64,000 nucleotides of DNA from Pandoraea capi (GTDB lineage: Bacteria > Pseudomonadota > Gammaproteobacteria > Burkholderiales > Burkholderiaceae). The translations under genes and the position numbers were made by a program. Shown here in pieces: positions 26,541-34,752 of the stretch; the stretch's first letter is position 1, and each line of letters starts with the position of its first letter. The notes beneath the pieces were generated by a model. The model was not told where the DNA came from, ran no database searches, and saw nothing but the letters and a program-made list of their open reading frames with translations. The stretch covers positions 186,001-250,000 of the forward strand of contig NZ_CABPRV010000003.1 in NCBI RefSeq assembly GCF_902459735.1, in the 5' to 3' direction.

Positions 26541-27799
26541 GCCGCACCTCCCGCGCGTTGCAGCATGGCTTGCAGCAGCACGTTGCAACCGGCTTCGAGG
26601 TGCGCCGGATCGGCGTCTTCGATCTCGTTGTGGCTGATGCCGTCCTTGCACGGCACGAAGATCATCGCGGTGGGTGCGACGCGCGCGAGATACACGGCGT
26701 CGTGTCCGGCGCCGCTGATGGCGTCCATCGAAGAATAGCCGAGCGTCTGCGCACCGGTGCGGATCGCGTCGACGAGCTCCGGTGCGAACGGTTGCGGCGG
26801 GAAGTACACGACCTGCTCGATGGCGACGTCGATGCCGTCAGCGCTCAACGCCGTGCACTCGGCGCGAAGCTTGGCGTTCAGGGCGTCGAGCGTGGCGTCG
26901 TCGGCCGCGCGCAGATCGACGGAGAGCTTCACGCGCCCCGGAATGACGTTGCGCGAATTCGGATAGTTATCAAGCCAGCCAACCGTGCCACGGGCATGCG
27001 GCGCATGCTCACACGCGATGCGGTTGACAGTCTGAATCAACCGGGCAGCCGCGAGCAGCGCATCGCGGCGCAGTTCCATCGGCGTGGGGCCTGCGTGCGC
27101 TTCCATGCCGGTGATGGTCACGTCGTACCAGCGCTGGCCGAGTGCGCCCTGCACGACGCCAATGGTTTTGTCATGCGCTTCGAGCACCGGGCCCTGCTCG
27201 ATGTGCGCTTCGAAGTACGCGCCGACCGCACCGTGCTGCCCCACGGCAGACGTCGGACCTGCATAGCCGATGCTGCCGAGCGCTTCGGCCACGCTCACGC
27301 CGTCATGGTCCTTCTGGGCGAGGGCGTGCTCCAGTGTGAATGCGCCCGCGTAGACGCCGGAGCCCATCATCACCGGCACGAAGCGCGAGCCCTCTTCGTT
27401 TGTCCACACGGCGACTTCGAGCGGCGCTTCCGTCACGATGTGGTTGTCGTTGAGCGTGCGCAGCACTTCCAGCCCGGCGAGCACACCGTAGTTGCCGTCG
27501 AACTTGCCGCCGGTCGGCTGCGTGTCGATGTGGCTGCCGGTCATTACGGGCGGCAGCGTATCGTTGCGTCCCGCGCGGCGCGCGAAGATGTTGCCGATGG
27601 CATCAATGCGCACCGTGCAGCCGATTTCCTTCGCCCACGCGACGAACAGATCACGACCCTGCCGGTCGAGATCCGTCAGCGCCAGACGGCACACGCCGCC
27701 CTTGTCCGTCGCACCGATTTGCGCGAGTTGCATGAGGCTGTCCCACAGGCGCGCACCGTCGATGCGCACTGCGGCAGCCGGTTGGTCGAGACGTTCCAT
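26537..27799 (-). CDS. M20 Zn-dependent amidohydrolase (hydantoinase/carbamoylase type)
   Basis: A 420-residue M20-type enzyme of the allantoate amidohydrolase, N-carbamoyl-L-amino acid hydrolase and beta-ureidopropionase group. It uses two metal ions to cleave a carbamoyl or amide nitrogen. The metal-site motifs GSHIDTQPTGGKFDGNYG and TNEEGSRF are intact, and a dimerization-domain segment GMEAHAGPTPM is present. AAGGA precedes the ATG at 27799. It overlaps the M81 gene by four bases and follows the LivF-type gene after 27 bases. It probably acts on the imported compound, releasing an amino acid or ammonia. Confidence 0.9.
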   Translation of the reverse strand: MERLDQPAAAVRIDGARLWDSLMQLAQIGATDKGGVCRLALTDLDRQGRDLFVAWAKEIGCTVRIDAIGNIFARRAGRNDTLPPVMTGSHIDTQPTGGKFDGNYGVLAGLEVLRTLNDNHIVTEAPLEVAVWTNEEGSRFVPVMMGSGVYAGAFTLEHALAQKDHDGVSVAEALGSIGYAGPTSAVGQHGAVGAYFEAHIEQGPVLEAHDKTIGVVQGALGQRWYDVTITGMEAHAGPTPMELRRDALLAAARLIQTVNRIACEHAPHARGTVGWLDNYPNSRNVIPGRVKLSVDLRAADDATLDALNAKLRAECTALSADGIDVAIEQVVYFPPQPFAPELVDAIRTGAQTLGYSSMDAISGAGHDAVYLARVAPTAMIFVPCKDGISHNEIEDADPAHLEAGCNVLLQAMLQRAGGAA

Positions 27800-27826
27800 G
27801 TTCCACTGATCCTTGAGAGTTGCGCG

Positions 27827-28528
27827 CTACGCCACGCCCACGCCGAGATAACGGTCCTTGACGACCTCGTCGGCGAGAAACGCGGCATTGTCCGCGCCGT
27901 ACACGATCACGCCCTGCTCGACGATGTAATGCCGGTCGGCAAGCTGCGTGCAGACTTCCAGATTCTGTTCGACGAGCAGGATGGCCACACCCGCCTGCTT
28001 GATGAGCTTCAACTGCGCAACGATCTCCTCGACGATCACCGGCGCGAGACCCTCGACCGGTTCGTCGAGCATGAGCAGGCGCGGATGATTCATCAGCGCG
28101 CGTCCGATGGCGAGCATCTGCTGCTCACCCCCGGACAATTGCGCGCCGCCGTTCTTGCGACGCTCCTGCAAGCGCGGAAAGATGCGATAGATGTCGGCCA
28201 GTTGCCACGGCGAGTCGCGTCGCGCACCGAGCTTCAGGTTCTCTTCCACGGTGAGCAGCTTGAAGATGCCGCGATGCTCGGGCACGAAGCACACCCCGCG
28301 CGCCGCGATGCGATGCGCGGGCTGCCCGGCCACCGGCTTGCCCATGAACGTAATGCTGCCCGCCTTGGGCGGCACCACGCCGGCGATGGTCTTGAGCGTG
28401 GTCGACTTGCCCGCGCCGTTGCGGCCCAGCAGGGTGACGAGTTCGCCGTCGCCGATGTTCAGCGACACGCCTTGCAGGATGTGGCTCTTGCCGTAATAGC
28501 TGTGAATGCCAGCGACGTCGAGAATCAT
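27827..28528 (-). CDS. Branched-chain-type ABC transporter ATPase (LivF-like)
   Basis: A 233-residue cytoplasmic ATPase of the high-affinity branched-chain amino acid family. Walker A is GRNGAGKST, the signature is LSGGEQQML, and Walker B is LLMLDEPVEGLAP. The short length and the sequence SYYGKSHILQGVSL fit LivF. It overlaps the LivG-like gene by four bases. Substrate specificity comes from the binding protein, and the hydrolase neighbours argue for an amide or small peptide instead of leucine. Confidence 0.9.
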   Translation of the reverse strand: MILDVAGIHSYYGKSHILQGVSLNIGDGELVTLLGRNGAGKSTTLKTIAGVVPPKAGSITFMGKPVAGQPAHRIAARGVCFVPEHRGIFKLLTVEENLKLGARRDSPWQLADIYRIFPRLQERRKNGGAQLSGGEQQMLAIGRALMNHPRLLMLDEPVEGLAPVIVEEIVAQLKLIKQAGVAILLVEQNLEVCTQLADRHYIVEQGVIVYGADNAAFLADEVVKDRYLGVGVA

Positions 28529-29292
28529 GCGCGGCCTCCGGTGATCATGTTGCCGAGATAGGCGGCGCGCACACGGTCGTCGGCGCGAATGGCGTCGGGC
28601 TTGCCCTCGACGAGCACGCGACCCATCTGCATGACGGTGATCGTGTCGGAGATGTCCATCACGATGTTCATGTTGTGCTCGATCAGTACCACGGTGTGAT
28701 CGTCGCGCAGCCCCCGGATGAGCTGCTTCATGTCGTCGAGATCGTCGATGCCCATGCCGGACGTCGGTTCGTCCAGAAAGATCGCCTTGGGACGTGCAGC
28801 GAGCGCCATGCCGACTTCGAGGCGTCGCTGCTGACCGTGCGAGAGCGAGCCTGCGGCGGTGTCGGCGTGACGCGTGAGGGCGAGTCGCGTGAGCACGTCG
28901 TCCACGACGGACGCGCACGCGCGCGGCCCGTCGGCCTTGCGCCAGGTCGAAAGGGCGTGGCGCGGTGTGACGCCAAGCGCAGCGAGTCGCAGGTTCTCGC
29001 GCACCGAGAGGTTCTGGAACAGCGCCGTGACCTGGAACGAACGGGCGATGCCGCGCTGCACGCGGCGGTAGTCGGCTTCGGTGGTGACGTCGTGTCCGTC
29101 GAACATAATGCGTCCGCCGGAGACCGGCACCGTGCCGGTAAGCATGTGAAACAGCGTGGTCTTGCCTGCGCCGTTCGGGCCGATGACGGAATGCACCGTG
29201 CGGGGCGCTACGCGCAGGTCGACGCCATGCAGCGCAGTGAACTTGCCGTAGCGTTTGACGATGCCCGAGGCTTCGATGAGAGCGTCGCTCAT
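28525..29292 (-). CDS. Branched-chain-type ABC transporter ATPase (LivG-like)
   Basis: A 255-residue cytoplasmic ATPase. Walker A is GPNGAGKTT, the signature-like segment is SHGQQRRLEVGM, and Walker B is AIFLDEPTSGMG; the His switch lies in VVLIEHNMN. IARSFQVTALFQNLSVREN and the longer length fit LivG. It overlaps both LivF-like and LivM-like genes by four bases. Confidence 0.9.
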   Translation of the reverse strand: MSDALIEASGIVKRYGKFTALHGVDLRVAPRTVHSVIGPNGAGKTTLFHMLTGTVPVSGGRIMFDGHDVTTEADYRRVQRGIARSFQVTALFQNLSVRENLRLAALGVTPRHALSTWRKADGPRACASVVDDVLTRLALTRHADTAAGSLSHGQQRRLEVGMALAARPKAIFLDEPTSGMGIDDLDDMKQLIRGLRDDHTVVLIEHNMNIVMDISDTITVMQMGRVLVEGKPDAIRADDRVRAAYLGNMITGGRA

Positions 29293-30290
29293 GTCGGGTC
29301 TCCCTGCGTACTCTGTGTGTCCAGTTTGCCGTCGGCCGCAGGGCGTTTGCCTGTGATGCGATGCCACAGCGTTTCGCCCACGCCCCACAGGCCGCGATGC
29401 ATGAACAGGCTCACGGCGATCAGCAGCAGGCCGAGCAGCAGCAGCCAGCGCGGCCAGAGGGTCGAGAGCCAGTCGGCGGCAAGCACGTAGAACGCGGCAC
29501 CCAGCACCGACGCGAACAGGTTGCCCGTGCCGCCGATCACCGTCATCACGAGGATCATCTCGCTCGTGTGGTACTCAATGTTCGACAGCGGCGCGATGCC
29601 CGTCATCAGCGCATGCAGTGCGCCGGCAAGCGCCGTGACCGCGCCGGAGATAGCGAACGCCACGAGCTTGAAGGTCTTCACGTGATAGCCGATGGCGGCG
29701 GCACGCGTTTCGTTGTCGCGAAGGGCGAGCAGCGTGCGTCCGAACACCGAGTCCGCCACGCGCAGCAGCCAGGCGAACACGATCAGGAAGACGACGGCCA
29801 CGAAGGTGTAGTACTGCCAGGGCGTGTCGAGCGGGATCAGCGTCTTGCCGCCCAGCGTGAGCGACTTGCGCGGAATATCGAGCAGGCCGTTGTCGCCGCC
29901 CGTCCAGTCCGTTGCCGTGTACGCGAGGAAATAGAACATCTGCGCGCAGGCGAGCGTGAGCATCACGAAGTAGGTGCCCTTCTGCCGGATCGCGAAGCTG
30001 CCCACGATCGTGGCGATGGCCGCGCCGAGCGCGATCGAGGCGACGATCGCCACCGGCATCGGCAGCGACCAGCGCGTGAGCAGAATGCCCAGCGTGTAGC
30101 TGCCCAGACCGAAGAAGATGCCTTGTCCGAACGACAGCAGACCCGTGTAGCCAAGCAGCAGGTTGCAGCCGAGCGCCGCGAGCGCGTAGATCAGCACTTC
30201 GGTGGCGAGCGTGCCCGACGAGAGCGTGACCGGCAGGATCAGCGTGACGGCCGCGGCGAGCAGCCAAAAACGGTAACGTACCAGCATCAT
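29289..30290 (-). CDS. Branched-chain-type ABC transporter permease (LivM-like)
   Basis: A 333-residue inner-membrane permease with about nine hydrophobic segments. LLLGYTGLLSFGQGIFFGLGSY is split over the conserved LivM loop, and VIGGTGNLFASVLGAAFYVL carries the cytoplasmic coupling region. Translation probably begins at the first of two adjacent ATG codons (30290), which overlaps the stop of the LivH-like gene by four bases. A much longer open frame upstream only shadows livH. Confidence 0.9.
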   Translation of the reverse strand: MMLVRYRFWLLAAAVTLILPVTLSSGTLATEVLIYALAALGCNLLLGYTGLLSFGQGIFFGLGSYTLGILLTRWSLPMPVAIVASIALGAAIATIVGSFAIRQKGTYFVMLTLACAQMFYFLAYTATDWTGGDNGLLDIPRKSLTLGGKTLIPLDTPWQYYTFVAVVFLIVFAWLLRVADSVFGRTLLALRDNETRAAAIGYHVKTFKLVAFAISGAVTALAGALHALMTGIAPLSNIEYHTSEMILVMTVIGGTGNLFASVLGAAFYVLAADWLSTLWPRWLLLLGLLLIAVSLFMHRGLWGVGETLWHRITGKRPAADGKLDTQSTQGDPT

Positions 30291-31144
30291 CCCCTCCCGA
30301 GCAGGCCGTGCGGGCGCAGGAGAAGCACCGCCGCCATCGCCACGTAAATCATCAGTCGTGCGCCTTCCGGCCAGATCGTGCTCATCAGACTCTGCACGAT
30401 GCCGATCACGAGACCGCCCACGAGTGCCCCCGCAAAGCTGCCCATGCCGCCGATAACCACCACGACGAACGCAATGCCCAGCGCTTCGATACCCATGAAC
30501 GGCTCGACGCCGCGCACCGGCGCCGCCAGTACCCCGGCCAGTGCCGCCGTGCCTGCGCCCAGCGCGAAAGCGAAACTGAACACGCGAAACACGTTGATGC
30601 CGAGCAGCGAGACCATTTCCGACGACTCGCTGCCCGCGCGCACTGCGCTGCCCAGTCGCGTGCCTTCGAGCAGCCACCACAGCACGACCGCGAAGACAGC
30701 CGTGAAGCCGATGAGGAAAAGACGGTACTTCGGATAGATGAAGCTGCCCCACATGACCACGCCGTCGAGGATTTCCGGCACGGCGACGTTATCGCCGAGC
30801 GGCCCCCAGACGATGATCACCAGTTCCTGCACGACCAGTGCAAGACCTACGGTGACGAGGATGTGGAACTCATGTGCCTTCTCGTAGATATGCGAGAGCA
30901 GCACTTTCTCTGCGATCCATGCGAGCGCGCCCACGACGATCGGGCACACGATGAGCGCAAGCCAGAACGACATGCCCCATTGCAGCGCCTGATAGCAGAA
31001 GTAAGCACCGAGAAGATAGAAGGCGCCGTGCGCGAAGTTCACGAAGCGCAACAGGCCGAAGATGATCGACAGGCCGACGGCGAGCAGGAAGTACAACATC
31101 CCGATCCCGACGCCGTTGATGACTTGCAACAAATAGACGTTCAT
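30287..31144 (-). CDS. Branched-chain-type ABC transporter permease (LivH-like)
   Basis: A 285-residue inner-membrane permease with about eight hydrophobic segments. Family marks are LLQVINGVGIGMLYFLLAVG at the N-terminus, FGLLRFVNFAHGAFYLLGAY, and the coupling segment VVVIGGMGSFAGALVGGLVIG. The ATG at 31144 fits the family start. It is the first of the downstream operon genes after a 246-base gap from the binding-protein gene, and that gap holds a strong hairpin. Confidence 0.9.
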   Translation of the reverse strand: MNVYLLQVINGVGIGMLYFLLAVGLSIIFGLLRFVNFAHGAFYLLGAYFCYQALQWGMSFWLALIVCPIVVGALAWIAEKVLLSHIYEKAHEFHILVTVGLALVVQELVIIVWGPLGDNVAVPEILDGVVMWGSFIYPKYRLFLIGFTAVFAVVLWWLLEGTRLGSAVRAGSESSEMVSLLGINVFRVFSFAFALGAGTAALAGVLAAPVRGVEPFMGIEALGIAFVVVVIGGMGSFAGALVGGLVIGIVQSLMSTIWPEGARLMIYVAMAAVLLLRPHGLLGRG

Positions 31145-31297
31145 GCGCGTCCCGGAGAGCTTGGGTGCAGACGTGGAACACCTTGCGCCGGGCGACTCAC
31201 GTCGCACGGCACAGACGACACATGCGGGGACCACGCAACGTGTCCCCGCGAGCGACAAACGACGGAACCGCCGGCACTTTGTCTTCTTTGTCTTATT

Positions 31298-31330
31298 ACG
31301 TAGCGCGAACGGGTGAGCGTCGCGCTACGT
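31298..31330 (-). promoter_or_regulatory. Hairpin between binding-protein and permease genes
   Basis: ACGTAGCGCGA (31298-31308) and TCGCGCTACGT (31320-31330) form a perfect 11-pair stem with an 11-base loop. On the minus strand it follows the binding-protein gene and is not trailed by a T-run. Such stems often lower downstream expression or protect the upstream mRNA, giving more binding protein than permease. Confidence 0.6.
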
Positions 31331-31390
31331 GATCCGATGAGGTCTTGTATCGGCCTCGTAACAGTGCCGGTGCTTCAGTACTTCAGTACG

Positions 31391-32608
31391 TCAGGCCATC
31401 TTGCACTCGGTCTTGTCGAGCGGCAAGAACGACTTCCCGGCGTTGACGATGTCGGCGTAGTCGTCGGCGTTCTTCATCTTCGACTTCGCCTTGCCCTTGA
31501 GCAGATAGTAGTTCTTGAGCACCTGATGGTCGCCCTTGCGGATCTCTTCCGGTCCGGTGAGCCCGTCGTACTTCATGCCTTCCATGGCGGCGATGACTGC
31601 CTTCGGATCGGCGCTGCCCGCCTTGATCATGCCGTCGAGCATGAGCTTGGTGCAGATGTACGAGCCGGCAAGGCTGTAGTTCGGGTTCTGCTTGAATCGT
31701 TCCTGCGTGCGCTTGACCAGATCGAGGTTGAGCGGCGAGGCCACGGCGTGCCAGTATTGCGCGCCGAAGTACACGCCGTCGCACAGATCGGCGCCAAGCG
31801 TCTCGAACTGTTCCAGCCCGGACGCCCAGGCCATCAGGATCGTGCAGTTCTTCTTCATGCCGAAGCTCACCGCCTGACGCAGCGTGTCGGACGATTGCGA
31901 GCCGAAGTTCAGGATCAGCAGCACATCCGGCTTCGCGGCAGCGGCGTTGGTGAGATAGCCCGAGAATTCCTTTTCCGTGAGCGAGTGGTAGCTGTTGCCC
32001 ACGTGCTCGATGCCCTTTTCCTTGAAAATGTTCTTCGCGGCGGTGAGCAGCCCTTCGCCGAACACGTACTGCGGCGTGATCGTGTACCAGCGCTTGGCCT
32101 TGGGCATCGATTCGATGAGCGGACGCACCGTCTGTTCGATCGCACCGAAGGTCGGCACCGACCAGCGGAACGTAGACGGGTTGCAATCCTTGCCCGTGAT
32201 TTCGTCGGCGCCTGCCGTGGTGATGAAGATGCCGCCGGCCTTCTCGGCTTCCTTGCCCATGGCAAGCGCCTCCGACGACAGAATGCCGCCGGCGAAGAAG
32301 CGAGCGCCCTTTTGCTGCGCGATTTCCTGCACGCGGCGGATCGCCGTGGCGGGCTTACCTTCGGTGTCCAGCGTGGTGTAGGCAAGCGGTCGGCCGAGTA
32401 CCTTGCCGTACTGCTCGACGATGAGTTTCATGCCGAGGTCGGCAAACTTGCCGTTGGCGGCGAACGGCCCCGACATGGGCACCGGACAAGCCAGTTGAAT
32501 GGCTCCGGTGCTTTGCGCGAACACGTCGCGAGCGGAGAACAGGGAGCCAGGCAGAGACGCCGCGGCGGCGAGCTTCAACAGTTCACGACGATTCAATTGG
32601 ATCTCCAT
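31391..32608 (-). CDS. ABC transporter substrate-binding protein (LivK-like)
   Basis: A 405-residue periplasmic binding protein of the type I fold used by branched-chain amino acid and amide transporters. The N-terminus NRRELLKLAAAASLPGS has a twin-arginine-like export signal, with probable cleavage after VFA (about residue 30). The mature part begins with IQLACPVPMSGPFAANGKFADLGM, typical of the family. No good ribosome-binding site is seen before the ATG at 32608, and an in-frame ATG at 32644 is an alternative. It heads the minus-strand operon and is divergent from the GntR/FadR regulator. Confidence 0.88.
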   Translation of the reverse strand: MEIQLNRRELLKLAAAASLPGSLFSARDVFAQSTGAIQLACPVPMSGPFAANGKFADLGMKLIVEQYGKVLGRPLAYTTLDTEGKPATAIRRVQEIAQQKGARFFAGGILSSEALAMGKEAEKAGGIFITTAGADEITGKDCNPSTFRWSVPTFGAIEQTVRPLIESMPKAKRWYTITPQYVFGEGLLTAAKNIFKEKGIEHVGNSYHSLTEKEFSGYLTNAAAAKPDVLLILNFGSQSSDTLRQAVSFGMKKNCTILMAWASGLEQFETLGADLCDGVYFGAQYWHAVASPLNLDLVKRTQERFKQNPNYSLAGSYICTKLMLDGMIKAGSADPKAVIAAMEGMKYDGLTGPEEIRKGDHQVLKNYYLLKGKAKSKMKNADDYADIVNAGKSFLPLDKTECKMA

Positions 32609-32643
32609 GCGGGGGAGGAATCGGACCTTATCCCTATCCGTCA

Positions 32644-32661
32644 TATTTATCATGATAAATA
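32644..32661. promoter_or_regulatory. 18-bp perfect palindrome, likely operator
   Basis: TATTTATCATGATAAATA is a perfect palindrome in the spacer between the binding-protein gene and the FadR-type regulator, about 36 bases from the former's chosen start. The position and symmetry suit a dimeric GntR/FadR repressor, most simply the adjacent one. Being AT-rich, it may also overlap a -10 element. Confidence 0.6.
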
Positions 32662-32814
32662 GGATGGATTTAATCGTAGGTATAATGGTTTTTCGTGTCA
32701 ATCGGAAAAAATTCCGATCGGGCGTGTCCGTACCGCGCTGTTGTACGCCAGGTATTACGCGGGTTTACGCGGATTTCGCACGACACCCGTCCGAACCGAC
32801 TTCTGAGGCGCCAC

Positions 32815-33939
32815 ATGGCATTGGATGCGCAAACGGTGCGAGAACCGTTGGAAATCAAACAACAAAAACGTGGCGATCTGGTTGCGGAAGCCATCAAGCG
32901 TCTGATCACGGAAGGCAACCTGTTGCCCGGCGATCGGCTGCCACGCGAAGTCGAGTTGCAGCAGATGTTCGGCGTGTCGAAGAGCACGATTCGCGAAGCG
33001 CTCAAGTCGCTCGAAGTGCAGGGGCTCATCAAGGTGAGCACCGGACCGTCTGGTGGCGGCATGGTCGTGGAGGTGCCGCTGGAGCGCACGTTCCAGCTCT
33101 TGCAGAACTATCTCTTCTTCAAGGAAGTCAGCATCGACGACATCTATACGGTGCGTCAGTTGCTGGAACCGGAGCTGGCCGCCGGTGCCGTGCCGCATCT
33201 GACCGAGGCGGACTTTGCGGCGTTGGAGAACAACATGTCGTGTTGCAGTCCGGCGTCGCACGATCGCCGCGAGTTGCTGCGCCAGCGTCAGGCGGACGTC
33301 GACTTTCACGACATTCTTGCCGCCGCCAATCCCAACAGTTTCCTGCGCTTTACCTGCGAACTCGTCAACGAGATGATTCGCCAACTGATCGTGTTCGGTA
33401 ACGAGACACCGCGTCGCGAACACGAGAAGTTCGGCACGGCGAACGTCAACATCCATCGTCAGATTACCGATGCGGCGCGTGCTGGCGATGTCGCTCGTGT
33501 GCGTGAACTCATGCACTTCCACATGCAGGAAGCGCGCACCTATATCAAGCGCATGAACGGGAAACTGCGCGGGCGTCTGATTCTCGATTCGGATATCGCC
33601 GACATGCAGCAGCGCGTGCGTTCGCAGCTCGGCGCGAATGCGTCGCCGGTGTCGCGTCGGAAGGCGCCCGCGAAGGTCGCGGCGCAGGACGACGCGGCGA
33701 CGCCCAAGCGCAGCACGCGCAAGGCGACCGACGCGCAGGAAGCCTCGGGCGAAAGTCGCCGGAAACCGGCCACGACGAAGACGTCCGCCGAAGGGAAGTC
33801 GAGTCGGGCGACCCCGGGGAAGGCGACCAAGGTAACGAAGGCAACGAAGGCAGCGGCAACGAAGACAGCGTCGGCCAGACGGGTTGAAACGTCGACGCCT
33901 TCGGCCACCCCGCGCAAGCGGCGTGCGCCGTCAGCTTGA
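32815..33939 (+). CDS. GntR/FadR family regulator with basic C-terminal tail
   Basis: A 374-residue regulator. The GntR winged helix lies at about residues 20-90 (LPREVELQQMFGVSKSTIREALKSLE), followed by an FCD all-helical effector domain to about residue 265. The remaining 100 or so residues are a Lys/Ala/Thr/Arg-rich, low-complexity tail (for example KATKVTKATKAAATKTA) resembling histone H1-like proteins. Family members are usually 220-260 residues long, so the tail is an addition. It probably increases non-specific DNA binding. The gene is divergent from the transporter/hydrolase operon and is its likely regulator. The start at 32815 has a weak upstream ribosome site but fits the family. 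Confidence 0.87.
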   Translation: MALDAQTVREPLEIKQQKRGDLVAEAIKRLITEGNLLPGDRLPREVELQQMFGVSKSTIREALKSLEVQGLIKVSTGPSGGGMVVEVPLERTFQLLQNYLFFKEVSIDDIYTVRQLLEPELAAGAVPHLTEADFAALENNMSCCSPASHDRRELLRQRQADVDFHDILAAANPNSFLRFTCELVNEMIRQLIVFGNETPRREHEKFGTANVNIHRQITDAARAGDVARVRELMHFHMQEARTYIKRMNGKLRGRLILDSDIADMQQRVRSQLGANASPVSRRKAPAKVAAQDDAATPKRSTRKATDAQEASGESRRKPATTKTSAEGKSSRATPGKATKVTKATKAAATKTASARRVETSTPSATPRKRRAPSA

Positions 33940-34014
33940 TCGGATTCGCACCGACGAAGTCACGACGACGGCTTAGGGCCGCCGTTCACCGATCCCTGGG
34001 TGAAGTCGGCGTCG

Positions 34015-34581
34015 TCAGAAGGCCGGGGGTTCTGCCAGATGGACGGTAAGCCGCTTGAGTGCACGCACCTGACGCAGCGCCACGCGCAGATCGCACGTCG
34101 AAATCAGGCCGATGCCGCCTTCGTCGTCACCCAGCGGCTGTCCGTCACGCTCGTAGACGACCAGCGCACCGACGCCGATCGGTGTGTTGTACAACTCATG
34201 CCAGGAGAACATGACGGTGTAGCCGTCAGCGCCTTGTGCCAGCACATAGGCTCGCGTGAAATCGCGCGCCTGTGGCAGACGCCATTGCGCGACGTCGAGC
34301 AACGCGGTCAGTCGTACGCCCTTGTAGTCGCTTGCGCTGCGCACTTTGCGACCCGACAGGCAGACGACATCGAGCGGGCCGGTCAGTTGCGTCGGCAAGC
34401 GCATGAGCGCGCACAGATCGAAGGAGTGGCGACGTTTGACGGCGCCGGAGACGATGACTTCGCGTGACGTGAGCGGCGGTGTAACGAGTGAGGCGGATGA
34501 CACCGGAGGGCTCACGAGTGTGAGCGGCGCGCCGTTGGCGGTGAGGCGGGCATCCGGCGCGCGCAGAGGGTCGATGGACAT
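34015..34581 (-). CDS. Small sulfite-oxidase-fold (molybdopterin-type) protein
   Basis: A 188-residue protein resembling the oxidoreductase molybdopterin-binding domain in its short, stand-alone form. After a flexible N-terminus (about 40 residues) come the strand-rich core with C74 in VVCLSG, where the molybdenum-ligand cysteine sits in full-length enzymes, and YKGVRLTALLDVA. The C-terminal GGIGLISTCDLRVALRQVRALKRLTV matches the domain's closing segment. Most of the cofactor-binding residues of true sulfite oxidases are not recognisable at this length. Function is unknown; it has no export signal. Confidence 0.7.
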   Translation of the reverse strand: MSIDPLRAPDARLTANGAPLTLVSPPVSSASLVTPPLTSREVIVSGAVKRRHSFDLCALMRLPTQLTGPLDVVCLSGRKVRSASDYKGVRLTALLDVAQWRLPQARDFTRAYVLAQGADGYTVMFSWHELYNTPIGVGALVVYERDGQPLGDDEGGIGLISTCDLRVALRQVRALKRLTVHLAEPPAF

Positions 34582-34752
34582 GGTGGATTCGGTATGTCGG
34601 CCTGGGGGAGCCGGTCGCCTCAATATAGCGGCCGGACTTCGCGCGGACATACGAAGTGTCTGATAGCGGCTATTCACACGGCCTGAGACGGCATCGCATA
34701 GGCACCGGCTTGCCGATTTGCTGATTGGTCGGCAAGCCAGTGGATGTCGCGT

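Noticed and set aside
26558-28561. A 667-codon plus-strand open frame opposite the amidohydrolase and LivF-like genes
   Set aside because: It spans two clear minus-strand genes and has no recognisable domain.
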